In this document: positions 1 to 8,172 of the stretch, piece after piece
How positions within the stretch are numbered: position 1 is the first letter of the stretch
Layout of the letters: every line of letters begins with the position of its first letter
Assembly: GCA_035444285.1 (NCBI GenBank)
Contig: DAOMOK010000004.1
Span: 1-64,000, forward strand
Reading direction: 5' to 3'
Source: CAADGU01 sp035444285
Lineage (GTDB): Bacteria; Chloroflexota; Anaerolineae; Promineifilales; Promineifilaceae
DNA length: 64,000 nt
The notes under the pieces: model-generated
What the model was told of the DNA's origin: nothing
The model's database searches: none
The model's input: the letters and a program-made list of their open reading frames with translations, nothing else
Translations under genes and position numbers: made by a program

Positions 1-64
1 GTTCCCTCTTTGAAGGCGAGCTCCTCATGCCTCAACTCACACCTGAATAGTTACTAATCTTTAT

Positions 65-400
65 GTGCTAGACTTAAACACATTGGAACGTGAGTTAATC
101 AGTACAAGATTCGGTTTGTTTCAATGGTCTGATGACGGGAATGGTTTGTATATTCTGGATGGGGCGGCTAATACAGCAGGCAATAATATATCCCACCAAT
201 TGGCCGGTTTACAATATGCCGATTTTTATTACATAGACCTGACTCAGGCAGGTTATCCAGAGCAGAAGTTGGCAGGCGATATACCTATATACCTTCCCAA
301 CGTTGGAGCGTGGGCTTATTCGCCAGAAGCAAGGGCCATGGCCGGTACTTTTGGTATAGAGGGGCAAGGTCCGGTTTTTAGTCTTCTGTTTCTGCCATAA
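65..400 (+). CDS. hypothetical protein, possible immunity-type ORF
   Basis: Open frame of 111 residues with a GTG start at 65; the frame is closed upstream by a TGA at 44-46. I do not recognise the product. It is acidic and aromatic-rich, with no signal peptide and no membrane segment, and ends in two stop codons. It precedes an Rhs toxin tip, where orphan immunity genes and toxin fragments often accumulate, so a small cytoplasmic immunity protein is a plausible but unproven reading. There is no clear ribosome-binding site. Bases 1-64 hold only short open ends (one frame open to 50, another to 57), possibly the 3' end of a gene left of the window. Like the following genes it lacks the ACGGCCGT octamer common elsewhere. 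Confidence 0.35.
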   Translation: MLDLNTLERELISTRFGLFQWSDDGNGLYILDGAANTAGNNISHQLAGLQYADFYYIDLTQAGYPEQKLAGDIPIYLPNVGAWAYSPEARAMAGTFGIEGQGPVFSLLFLP

Positions 401-505
401 TAATTCTCCCACCCGCTTGCCGGCCGCCAGCCTGTTTTCTGCCGGTTTTGGCATGGCTTTTGGTGGGTTGCTGGTCTTGATCGTTAACATCCTGGCGGTG
501 TTTGC

Positions 506-1555
506 GTGGCCGGGCAGGTGGCCACCCGCGTCACCGGCGACCCGGAACTGGACAACAACGGCATCTTCTTCATCCACAGCGACCATTTGGGCAGCACCAG
601 CCTCCTCAGCTACGGCTACAACCTGGATGGCACACAACACGCACAAGCTGGACAGCCCGTGCCCGGCAGCGACGGCCGTTACCTGCCTTTCGGCGGCTGG
701 CGCACACAGCCCACCGCCGGGCTGACCGACCGCGGCTTTACCGGCCACAAAATGAATGACGACCTGGGCCTGATTTACATGAACGCCCGCTACTACAGCC
801 CTTATATTAACCGGTTCGTGTCGACGGACTCAATTGTACCAGACCCTACCAACCCGCAAAGCTATAATAGGTACAGCTACGGATATAACAACCCTGTCAA
901 GTACCAAGATCCAACGGGCCATAGACCGACTGATGGCTGTGAATATGAGGGTTGTGAACTGGATGATTACTTAGACCCTAATGAAACGTGGATAACTGCT
1001 CAAGGTCAGGTGTCGCTCATTGATCCGGTTCTGGCTGCCCAATACCCTGGTGATTTCACCTGGGAAGAAGCCCTTTTTACAGCCACGGGCTTTGTTGGTA
1101 TTTCGGCCCTCCCAGCCACAGTAGAATATGGCGTGAGCCAAGTCGTCTGGCCTGCTTTGGTCAAGGCTGGCGGCACAATTGCTTCATGGTTATGCTTAAA
1201 GGATGGAGATTGTGGCAACGAAGCTCAGGCTGCAGCAAATGTAGGACGACAATCTATCAATTGGCTAACTAATCAAGCTAACCGGGTAAACCACATAATA
1301 AATCCGAATGCGGGTGGGAAGTACCGCGCAGGTCATGATTGGAGCCAACTGATAAACTATAGTGGAAATCAAAGTCAAGATTATCAGGCTTTGCAACCAT
1401 ACTTGGATGCAGTTGTACAGCATGGTGCTAGTACAACGACTGCCACAGGTCAAAGCGTGTTTGCAGCAACCGTGAATAACGTCCCAATAGAAGTGATTGG
1501 AAATATGCAAAATGGTGTGTTTGTTATTACGGATGCATGGATAGTCTTACCATGA
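506..1555 (+). CDS. Rhs repeat-associated core, C-terminal fragment with polymorphic toxin tip
   Basis: The frame is open from 488; the first start is GTG at 506, giving 349 residues. Residues 24-30 read HSDHLGS and are followed by the ARYYSPYINRFVSTD block and DPTGH near residue 135, the canonical end of the Rhs core where the toxin is released. The remaining ~210 residues are the variable tip: a hydrophobic stretch around 190-230, then a domain from ~250 with NHIINPN, HDW and terminal ITDAWI, which from memory resembles polymorphic toxin type 35-like tips (low certainty). Full Rhs proteins exceed 1000 residues, so this lacks its secretion part and most repeats. It is either a displaced tip or a 5'-deleted gene. 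The stop overlaps the next start as ATGA (1552-1555), typical of toxin-immunity pairs. The tip is AT-richer than the rest of the window. Confidence 0.8.
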   Translation: MAGQVATRVTGDPELDNNGIFFIHSDHLGSTSLLSYGYNLDGTQHAQAGQPVPGSDGRYLPFGGWRTQPTAGLTDRGFTGHKMNDDLGLIYMNARYYSPYINRFVSTDSIVPDPTNPQSYNRYSYGYNNPVKYQDPTGHRPTDGCEYEGCELDDYLDPNETWITAQGQVSLIDPVLAAQYPGDFTWEEALFTATGFVGISALPATVEYGVSQVVWPALVKAGGTIASWLCLKDGDCGNEAQAAANVGRQSINWLTNQANRVNHIINPNAGGKYRAGHDWSQLINYSGNQSQDYQALQPYLDAVVQHGASTTTATGQSVFAATVNNVPIEVIGNMQNGVFVITDAWIVLP

Positions 1556-2124
1556 ACGAAAAATTAAATACCCTAGTCAAACTTAACCAGTACAGGTTGG
1601 AAAACCAATACCAGGCCGCTATAGATACATGCAAAGAACTATTAGCAGAGGACGAAAATGACGCGGACGTAATAGCTGTCCTTGCCGTGCTTTATCATCG
1701 CCTTGCTTTCAACAGAACGGAAGTAATTAACGAAATGTTTGAGACAGCCATTCTCTGGGCTAATAAAGCAATTGAAATAAAGCCTGATAGGGCGGATTTC
1801 TATGCAATTAGAGGAAGGATTTTTCTGGACTTTCCTGATTACGAAAAAGCGGCTAACGATTTTAGGTTGGCATTGCAGATCAGACCAGACTTGTTAAGCG
1901 CATGTTTTGGTCTAGGTTTTCTTGCACGTGCTGCCGAAGAAATAGTGAGTGTAGATGAAGCAATTGGTGCAGTAGAAAGTGCAACAAAAATACACCTCGA
2001 CAATCCGCTGGTGTTCAGCGAACTACATGGGTTGTTGACAATTAAAGGGCATCTGCATGAGGCGAACCAAACGTTAGCCAGAGCGTTGTTGAGTTTTGAG
2101 CCGCTACCAAGAAAATATACTTGA
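1552..2124 (+). CDS. TPR-repeat protein, candidate immunity protein for the Rhs tip
   Basis: 190 residues from ATG 1552, which overlaps the Rhs stop by four bases (ATGA); an in-frame ATG at 1537 lies inside the toxin gene and is less likely. The protein shows helix-pair repeats of tetratricopeptide type: a helix pair near residues 10-45 (YRLENQYQAAIDTC), then ALILWANKAIEI-like and DYEKAANDFRLALQI segments around 70-115, and a third pair near 125-175. There is no signal peptide, so it should be cytoplasmic. TPR proteins are scaffolds for protein-protein contacts. The tight coupling to a toxin gene suggests that this one binds and neutralises the Rhs tip, which is an inference. AT-rich composition and absence of ACGGCCGT match the upstream toxin and suggest joint transfer. 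Confidence 0.7.
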   Translation: MNEKLNTLVKLNQYRLENQYQAAIDTCKELLAEDENDADVIAVLAVLYHRLAFNRTEVINEMFETAILWANKAIEIKPDRADFYAIRGRIFLDFPDYEKAANDFRLALQIRPDLLSACFGLGFLARAAEEIVSVDEAIGAVESATKIHLDNPLVFSELHGLLTIKGHLHEANQTLARALLSFEPLPRKYT

Positions 2125-2406
2125 CCCAAGTTGTTCTCTCGGTGTGGTCTTCTGGCAGGTATAGCCGATGTTCCATAATATAGTGAGGTGGCCTCGATTG
2201 TCATCTCCGGGATAGGGAGCCTGGCCTTTTTCTTTGGTAGTTTCTTTTTGGGCCAGTCCAAAAAGAAAGTACAGAGCGAGTTCCCGCCTGCGCGGGAATG
2301 ACGCGGCGTGGCCGGGATGGGCGGCACGGCCGTCAGCCAACCAACATCCACCCTCCGCCTGCGCGGCCGCATTTTCAGTATGCAGTTGTCATCGGCACCT
2401 TATCAA
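2125..2406. other. non-coding gap with an inverted repeat
   Basis: No gene seen. Around 2280-2302 lies a small inverted repeat, TTCCCGC-CTGC-GCGGGAA, of the kind found in dispersed intergenic repeats. The first ACGGCCGT octamer of the window is at 2326-2333, marking the right limit of the octamer-free 5' island. Confidence 0.5.
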
Positions 2407-2875
2407 TCAGTCAGCCTCAGCCAGCTTCGAGGGCGGCAGTTTGAACTGCTTCGGCCCCCAGGGAATGTGGCTAACCTCTTGCCCAATGCCCAGGCGGTCT
2501 AGCTGTTGGCGGGTGTATTGGGTGGCGCTCATGCCGCGCTTCTCGGCGCCCAGCTTGTGCCCCAGGGCAAAATAGGCATTGGCTACCTGCTGCGGGTTGG
2601 CATACCTGTCCGCTTCGGCGTCCGTCAGCACATGCCAGACTGTCACCAACAGCTTGCGGGCAATGGCCACTTTCGCCTTTTTCTTGTCGGTGCGTTTACA
2701 CAGATGGTTGTACTCGGCTTTCCAGTGGTCATGGCAGCGGGTGGCCGATTGGGCTGCTTCCACCATGGAACGCCGTAAATCACGCCGTCCCATCTTGGTG
2801 ATACGGCCGTGCCAGGCCAGCTGCCCGCCCCCTCGCTGCGGCCGGTGTTCCAGACCGTGCCACATGTGCGCAACG
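2407..2875 (-). pseudogene. IS110-family transposase, C-terminal remnant
   Basis: On the minus strand the frame reads GLEHRPQRGGGQ, then WHGRITKMGRRDLRRSMVEAA, then a Lys-rich KKKAKVAIARKLLVTVWHVL helix. This is the C-terminal Transposase_20 region of IS110/IS116/IS902 transposases, whose conserved Ser-containing domain lies here. The N-terminal DEDD RuvC-like half is missing; upstream codons (2876-3060) no longer resemble the family. No terminal repeats are evident, as expected for IS110. Hence an inactive fragment next to another broken mobile-type gene (Rpn). Confidence 0.75.
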
Positions 2876-3202
2876 GATGAGGTAAGCGAATAAGCGGATG
2901 GGCGATCCCTCCTGCTGTGGCGCGGTCTTCCTGGGTCGGTGTGGCCGGTGTCACCACCGCGCCACATGTGCCTGCCAGTCACCAGCCCGCTTTCCATCGC
3001 TGGCCGTCTGGCTGTTGGCGTGGTGTTGCTCTCTTGGGGGGATAGGCGGGGTTGGTGCATGGCCGGTTAAACAGCGTGGGCAACGGCCGTTTGTTCCGCC
3101 AATACAACACCGGTACGATCCCCGACATGTGGCAGAATGCAGGCAACTTCAAGGGCGCTACGGCCGTAGACCAGACAGGCAACACCGGTGTGGCTACGGC
3201 CG

Positions 3203-3246
3203 TCACCCCCTCACCCCCTCACCCCCTCACCTGCTCACCTCATCAC
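3203..3246. repeat. low-complexity CACCCCCT / CACCTGCT word repeat
   Basis: Tandem copies of a 9-base word (TCACCCCCTC, then TCACCTGCTC, TCACCTCATC) directly upstream of the broken Rpn gene. A closely similar word repeat is at 29205-29265, so this belongs to a dispersed family of intergenic word repeats in this genome. Confidence 0.7.
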
Positions 3247-3257
3247 CGCTACAATTC

Positions 3258-4223
3258 CCCCGCGACAGCTTCGGTCGGCCCGAAATCGCCCGCAACTACC
3301 TGGAAGAGTACCTGCCCGCCGACCTGCTGGCCTTGCTTGACCTGGATTCGCTCATCCTGCAAGAGGGCACGTTCATTGACGAATCGCTGCGCGAACAGCA
3401 GTCAGATTTGCTCTACCAGACGCGGTTGAAGGGCGACGGCCGTGCCCTCTTCCTCTACTTCCTCTTTGAACACAAGAGCCAGCCAGAACTACTGATAGCC
3501 CTGCAATTGCTGGGCTATTTGCCAGGCATCTGGCAGGGGCAGGTGAAGCAAAAGCAGCCATTATCACCTATCATCCCCCTGGTGGTGTATCATGGAGAGA
3601 AATTGTGGCACGTGCCCACCGACTTTTTCAGCCTGTTGGACGCGCCGGCGGGGTTACGGCCGTATTTGCTCGATTTCCACTATCAGATCAGCGACTTCTC
3701 CCACCTGTCTGGCGAAGAAATCAAAGGGGAAATCTGGCTGCGGGTCTGCCTGAGCGTGTTACGCGCCATCTTCCACCCTGGTCTGCGGCACGAGCTACAG
3801 CCGCTCATCGAGCTGGCTTTTGCCCTGTGGGAAAAAGAAACAGGCGTTGAATACATCCGCACCATCCTGTATTATTTGACCAGGGCGACCAACCGGGTAA
3901 GCCGTGAAGAACTGGAACAGGCGCTGCTCACCCAGGGTACGCCGGGAGAGAAACTAATGGGCACAATTGCCGACGAGTACATCAAACAAGGAGTACAACA
4001 AGGACTAAAGCAGGGATTGGAACAGGGGTTGTAACAGGGGTTGGAACGTAGCATTCTCCGCATCTTACAGCGACGTTTTGGCCCGGTACCATCACGCCTG
4101 CCTGACCGTCTGGCCGAACTGCCAGCCATCGTCTTAGAAGAGTTGCTCGATGAAGCGCTGATGGCTTCCTCGTATGAGGTTTTTGCTAGCCGGTTAACGG
4201 CCGTTGAAAATCCGCCAAAGTGA
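3258..4223 (+). pseudogene. Rpn-family (YhgA-like) PD-(D/E)XK nuclease, broken
   Basis: The frame carries FGRPEIARNYLEEYLP, DLDSLILQEGTFIDE, SDLLYQTRLKG and LFLYFLFEHKSQPE (the D...EHK nuclease core), then PLVVYHGEKLW, all hallmarks of the Transposase_31/Rpn recombination-promoting nuclease family. Two lesions are visible. The usual start (M-P-HD-FFK-xxF) is reduced to PRDSFGRPE with no start codon in place, pointing to a 5' deletion of a few codons next to a CACCCCCT word repeat. A TAA at 4032-4034 interrupts a run of QGLxQGLEQGL codons; CAA to TAA is the simplest cause. Past the stop the same frame continues with QGLERSILRILQRRFG to a normal family C-terminus at 4223. A start further downstream is possible but would remove conserved residues. 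Not expected to be active unless read through. Confidence 0.75.
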
Positions 4224-4292
4224 TCACCACCACCGATACCAGTGCATCAGCACCACCCTGACCGAAAACTCCCTCCATCCCTCACCACCTGA

Positions 4293-4694
4293 TCATGGGT
4301 TAACCACTACCACCAGGCGTGCCCACAGCGGCGGCCCCAGGATGAGCAGGCCAACCAGGACTGCGCCACAAGCGCCCACCAAAACGGCCGCGGCGGCTAC
4401 GTCTTTGGCCGTTTTGGCCAGCGGGTGAGGGGCCGGTGATACCAGGTCAACCACCGCTTCAATAGCCGTGTTGATGAATTCGGCCATCCACACGGCCGTA
4501 AACGTCAGGATGAGAATGGCCCAATCGGTGCGGGGTAGGTGCAGCCACAGCCCGACGATGACGACCATGACGGTAATGAGGGCGTGAATCCAGGCATTTG
4601 GCTGCGTGCGTAACACGTGCCACCAACCGGCAAAGGCATAATGAAAACTCTTGACACGGCCGTGAAGTGGTGAACGATGGGGTTGTTCGGGCAC
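4293..4694 (-). CDS. dgkA: diacylglycerol/undecaprenol kinase family protein
   Basis: 133 residues from a GTG at 4694, four bases after the ybeY stop. It carries the DgkA signature: an N-terminal amphipathic stretch (SFHYAFAGWWHVLRTQPNAWIH), two or three membrane helices, the active-site block EFINTAIEAVVDL and AKDVAAAAVL. The family phosphorylates diacylglycerol or, in most Gram-positive-like bacteria, undecaprenol, recycling lipid carriers for the cell wall, and sits in the inner membrane as a trimer. Length is normal. It is last in a yqeY-pgpH-ybeY-dgkA run on the minus strand; dgkA after ybeY is a widespread arrangement, which supports the call. The exact lipid substrate cannot be read from sequence. 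Confidence 0.9.
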   Translation of the reverse strand: MPEQPHRSPLHGRVKSFHYAFAGWWHVLRTQPNAWIHALITVMVVIVGLWLHLPRTDWAILILTFTAVWMAEFINTAIEAVVDLVSPAPHPLAKTAKDVAAAAVLVGACGAVLVGLLILGPPLWARLVVVVNP

Positions 4695-4698
4695 AGGG

Positions 4699-5166
4699 TC
4701 ACTCCGGTGAGGTAATTTCAGCGCCTATTTGGGCCAGAATGGAGTTTTGCGCCCACCACATCACCTTTTTTTCTTCTGGCTCTTCATGATCATGCCCCAG
4801 CAGGTGCAGCGTGCCATGAATGGTGAGCAGTTGCAGTTCGTCTTTGAGCGTGTGGCCGCTTTCTTTGGCCTGCCGCTGCGCCATGGGTACGGAAATAGCA
4901 ATATCACCCAGATAGGGGTCTTCTTCGCCCATGATGGCCAGGGGTAATTTTTCGGCAGGAAAGCTGAGGACATCGGTGGGGGCGTCTATGCCCCGAAAAT
5001 CGCGGTTGAGCTGCTGCAATTGTTCATCGGTGGTGAGCAAAATAGAGACAGTCGCTGGTGTTTTGACCCGTTCATGTCGTAGGGTTTCACTGGCTGCGCC
5101 GCTCACGGCCGTGACAATAGACCGGACCACTTTGGCTTTTTGAATCACTTCCACGTTATAGGTCAT
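4699..5166 (-). CDS. ybeY: endoribonuclease YbeY (rRNA maturation factor)
   Basis: 155 residues from ATG 5166, which follows the pgpH stop (5171-5173) by four bases; a TTG at 5187 would overlap pgpH and add seven residues. The zinc-binding signature HGTLHLLGHDHEE near the C-terminus matches HGxLHLxGxDH of YbeY (UPF0054), and NRDFRGIDAPTDVLSFP is the second conserved block. YbeY takes part in 16S rRNA 3' processing and ribosome quality control in the cytoplasm. Length is typical. The position between pgpH and dgkA is conserved in many bacteria and suggests one transcript. Confidence 0.95.
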   Translation of the reverse strand: MTYNVEVIQKAKVVRSIVTAVSGAASETLRHERVKTPATVSILLTTDEQLQQLNRDFRGIDAPTDVLSFPAEKLPLAIMGEEDPYLGDIAISVPMAQRQAKESGHTLKDELQLLTIHGTLHLLGHDHEEPEEKKVMWWAQNSILAQIGAEITSPE

Positions 5167-5170
5167 GGTC

Positions 5171-7375
5171 TTATCGGTCAATGACAACCTCCGATTTTGG
5201 TTCGGCTGCTAATGCTGTTTCTGGGCCATTAGTCGCCTGGGTGCTATGGGCTGGTTTATGTTCCGGTTGTTTCGGTGGTGGGGGTAACGGCCGTGTTTCG
5301 GGTATCTGCATGGCTTCATTGCCCGGATACCGGGCGCGTACATGGAAGCGTCCTTTCAGCGTCTTAATAAACGACGCGCGAATCATATGGATGTCACCCA
5401 ATGTCAGCCCGGAATCATCCAACTGCCCCTCGGTTAAATCTTCATCAATCAATGTATTGACCAGTTTCTCGATCTCTTTTTCGGTGTGGGGTTGCAAAGC
5501 CCGTGAAGTAGACTCAACGGCGTCGGCCAGCATCACAATGCCTGATTCTCGTGATCGTGGCCGCGGCCCAGGGTAGCGGAATTTCTCCCGATCCACCTGT
5601 CCACCGTCCTCACCGGCCAATTCCACTGCCTTATGGTAAAAGCCTTTTACAATTCGCTGCCCATGATGTTCGGCAATAAAGTCCCGAATACGGTCGGGCA
5701 GTTTATATTGCTGCGCCAGTTCCAGGCCATCGGTCACATGGCTGAGGATGATACGGGCGCTGGTATACGGGTCGAGGGCGTCATGGGGATTGACGCCTTC
5801 CTGGTTTTCGGTGAAGAATGCGGGGCGGTTCATTTTGCCAATGTCATGGTAAAAAGCGCCCACGCGAATGAGGGTGCTGTTAGCCTTTATTTGTTCGGCG
5901 GCCTGTTCGGCCAGGTTGGCCACCATGATGCTGTGGTGGTAGGTGCCGGGGGCGCGCCGCAACAGTTCTTGCAGCAGCGGGTGGTCTAAACGGGACAACT
6001 CTTGCAATTGCAGGGTGGTGGTGACGCCAAAGATGCTGCCCATAATGAAAAAGCCAACCAATGTTAACGCGGCGGAGAGCAGCCCATTGCCCAGGGCATA
6101 GCTGAGGATTTCTAGTATTGAGACGGGGTCTGTGATGGTCTGGCTAAATTGAAAGGCGACAACAACCACGGCGTATCCGGTGGCGGCTGCCAGACCGGCG
6201 CGGAAAAAGGAGTTGATCCTTTGGGCGTCGTGCAATGTTAACACAGCCAGCAGCCCACCGGCGGCGGTATACAGGGCGATTTCCAGGGAGTTGGCGGCGT
6301 TAAAGCCAATTAGCCCGGCCAGGATCATAGTGATGACAATAGACAGACGGACATCGAACAACACGCTGAGCAGCAGCGAGAAGGCGGCCATGGGAAAGAG
6401 ATAGGCGATGAGACCTGGGCTGGTTAACATGAAACGGGCAACCAGGGCAAAGACGAGGATAAGACCGGCGAGAGCGGTGAGGTAACGGCCGTTCCCCACG
6501 CGACGGCCGTGATAAAACTGCCGCCAATACAGGGCAATCAAGACACTACTCAGCAGCGACAAAACGGCAATGGCAACCGCAAAACGCCAATCAGTCTGGC
6601 GTTGTAGCAAGCCCAACTGCGTCATTTTTTCAATATGTCGCTCGGTCACAATGTCTCCGGCGCGTACCACTAATTCATCTTTGGCCACCGTTACCGGGAA
6701 GGGAGGGACGGCGGCGGCGGCTTCTTCCCGTTTCTTCTCCGTTTCGGCCGGGTCTGGCTCCATGGTGGGCACAATAAAGCGGGGCGCCAGGAATTTGACC
6801 ACTCGTTCCTGGGTAGGGGTCAGGTCCAGGCTGGCGTCGCGCTGCGCCTGCTGCTGTAATTCGCGCAATTGGGAGTCGCGGATTTCGCGCCGCATCAAAT
6901 CCCCCACAATGCGCTGTACCTCAGATTTTGCCCTGGCGTACTCGGTCTCATTCATATTCAACAGGTCAAGCGCCACCTGCTCGTCCAGGTTGAGGTCGGC
7001 TATGGCTTCCAGGTATGTGAGTTTGGCCTCCGTGGAAGACTGGGTATCGGCGCGGACGATATCAATGAAGGCAAAGGTTTGCACCACCCGGTTCAGTTGA
7101 ATGCGGCCAACGTCGCCTTCGATGCGTTTGTACTGCTCTGGGACAGAGGCTCTGGCTTGCTCTTGCGCCTGACGCAGGGCAACGGCGCTTTCATAGGTGA
7201 CGGCGCGGGGGGCGAAGATATCTTCTGGTGCGGGCAAACCTTCAACGATTCTGGCTTCAGTGGGCGTGAGCAGGGAGAAAGAGAAGATGAGGGTGAGTCC
7301 CAGCGTGAGTACGGCCGTAAATATCCACAAAATGGATTCCTGGACTGTTTGCCGCCACTGGCGTTGTTCTTGCAT
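5171..7375 (-). CDS. pgpH: 7TM-HD family cyclic-di-AMP phosphodiesterase (PgpH-like)
   Basis: 734 residues. The order is: cytoplasmic N-tail, one membrane helix (~15-37), a large external domain (~40-260, 7TMR-HDED type, rich in Arg/Gln/Glu helices), about seven membrane helices (~265-460), and a cytoplasmic HD phosphohydrolase domain with HHS near 478 and HDIGK near 510 as metal ligands. PgpH-type enzymes cleave c-di-AMP to pApA. The family call is secure; c-di-AMP as substrate follows from the best-studied members. The C-tail is Pro-rich. ybeY begins four bases after the stop. The start is ATG at 7375 with no good Shine-Dalgarno upstream (a C-run instead). A word-repeat hairpin separates it from yqeY. 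Confidence 0.92.
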   Translation of the reverse strand: MQEQRQWRQTVQESILWIFTAVLTLGLTLIFSFSLLTPTEARIVEGLPAPEDIFAPRAVTYESAVALRQAQEQARASVPEQYKRIEGDVGRIQLNRVVQTFAFIDIVRADTQSSTEAKLTYLEAIADLNLDEQVALDLLNMNETEYARAKSEVQRIVGDLMRREIRDSQLRELQQQAQRDASLDLTPTQERVVKFLAPRFIVPTMEPDPAETEKKREEAAAAVPPFPVTVAKDELVVRAGDIVTERHIEKMTQLGLLQRQTDWRFAVAIAVLSLLSSVLIALYWRQFYHGRRVGNGRYLTALAGLILVFALVARFMLTSPGLIAYLFPMAAFSLLLSVLFDVRLSIVITMILAGLIGFNAANSLEIALYTAAGGLLAVLTLHDAQRINSFFRAGLAAATGYAVVVVAFQFSQTITDPVSILEILSYALGNGLLSAALTLVGFFIMGSIFGVTTTLQLQELSRLDHPLLQELLRRAPGTYHHSIMVANLAEQAAEQIKANSTLIRVGAFYHDIGKMNRPAFFTENQEGVNPHDALDPYTSARIILSHVTDGLELAQQYKLPDRIRDFIAEHHGQRIVKGFYHKAVELAGEDGGQVDREKFRYPGPRPRSRESGIVMLADAVESTSRALQPHTEKEIEKLVNTLIDEDLTEGQLDDSGLTLGDIHMIRASFIKTLKGRFHVRARYPGNEAMQIPETRPLPPPPKQPEHKPAHSTQATNGPETALAAEPKSEVVIDR

Positions 7376-7383
7376 GGGGGGTT

Positions 7384-7447
7384 TTGCTGTAAACCGTAAC
7401 CCGTGACCCGTTAACCGATCACGGTTTACGGTTTACGGATTACCGAT
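7384..7447. repeat. word-repeat hairpin (GTAAACCGTAACCCG / CGGTTTACGG), overlaps yqeY 3' end
   Basis: Degenerate 7-8 base words (GTAAACC, GTAACCC, GTGACCC, GTTAACC) are followed by their complements (GGTTTACGG twice, GGATTACCG), forming an imperfect hairpin. Its right end supplies the last four codons and stop of yqeY (ATC GGT AAT CCG TAA on the minus strand). The same 15 bases end the MFS gene at 50031-50045. Confidence 0.8.
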
Positions 7448-7882
7448 TAAAGAGCGGACGACATCATTCACCATACGGCCGTCTGCCTTTCCTTTTACCT
7501 GAGGCATCAATTTCCCCATCACCTGCCCCATCTCTTTCACATCTGTAACGCCCAGGTCGGCGATCACCTGCCGCGCCAATTGTTCCACCTCATCTCGACT
7601 CATCATTTGGGGTAAAAAGCTCTCGATGATGGTTAACTGCTGTTGTTCTTCGGCGGCCAATTCGGGGCGGCCTGCCTTTTCATAGTCGGCAATACTCTCG
7701 CGGCGCTGTTTGGCTTGTTTTTGCAGCACGGCCTGCACGCCCGTGTCATCTAGCGTCACCTGCCGGTCAATCTCTTCTTGTTTTATGGCCGCTTGCAACA
7801 GACGAATTGTGTCGCGTCGTTCCACATTCCCGGCGCGCATGGCAATTTTTAATTCGTCTGTCAGTTGCTCTTTTAAGGTCAT
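7433..7882 (-). CDS. yqeY: GatB/YqeY domain-containing protein
   Basis: 149 residues from ATG 7882, which has GGAGG about nine bases upstream; an ATG at 7903 would place that ribosome-binding site inside the gene. Conserved YqeY features: MTLKEQLTDELKIAMR, RRDTIRLLQAAIKQEEIDR, ESIADYEKAGRPELAAEE, FLPQMMSRDEVEQL and GKLMPQVKGKADGRMVNDVVR. The fold matches the tail domain of GatB, the tRNA-dependent amidotransferase subunit; free-standing YqeY may assist tRNA handling, but its exact role is unknown. The family normally ends soon after VVRSL, and the last residues IGNP come from an intergenic word repeat. First gene of the minus-strand operon leading to pgpH, ybeY and dgkA. Confidence 0.9.
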   Translation of the reverse strand: MTLKEQLTDELKIAMRAGNVERRDTIRLLQAAIKQEEIDRQVTLDDTGVQAVLQKQAKQRRESIADYEKAGRPELAAEEQQQLTIIESFLPQMMSRDEVEQLARQVIADLGVTDVKEMGQVMGKLMPQVKGKADGRMVNDVVRSLIGNP

Positions 7883-8172
7883 ACCCAGTATCCTCCACTG
7901 CAAATTGTAGCATTGGCAGGGGGGGTGTCAACCGGCGCAGGTTTGATAAACATCACGGATGGTCGGTGACAAAAGACCCTTACCCTCCTTGCCAAAGTTT
8001 TGTACGATGTGCTTGGGCCACTTGCCACTAATGATAGGTCATGCCAGCTCTGCTCTTTACAAATACCAGATTTTTGCCAGACGGTGCCGGTTACACGGCC
8101 GTCGTTCTTCACCCATTCACACCGCAGCCAAAAACGATTCCCCAGTCTGGTTTAGCCAACACAGGAGGCGAA

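Noticed and set aside
2898..3257. N-terminal extension of the Rpn gene
   Set aside because: The frame is open, but its codons show no similarity to the family and include low-complexity repeat DNA.
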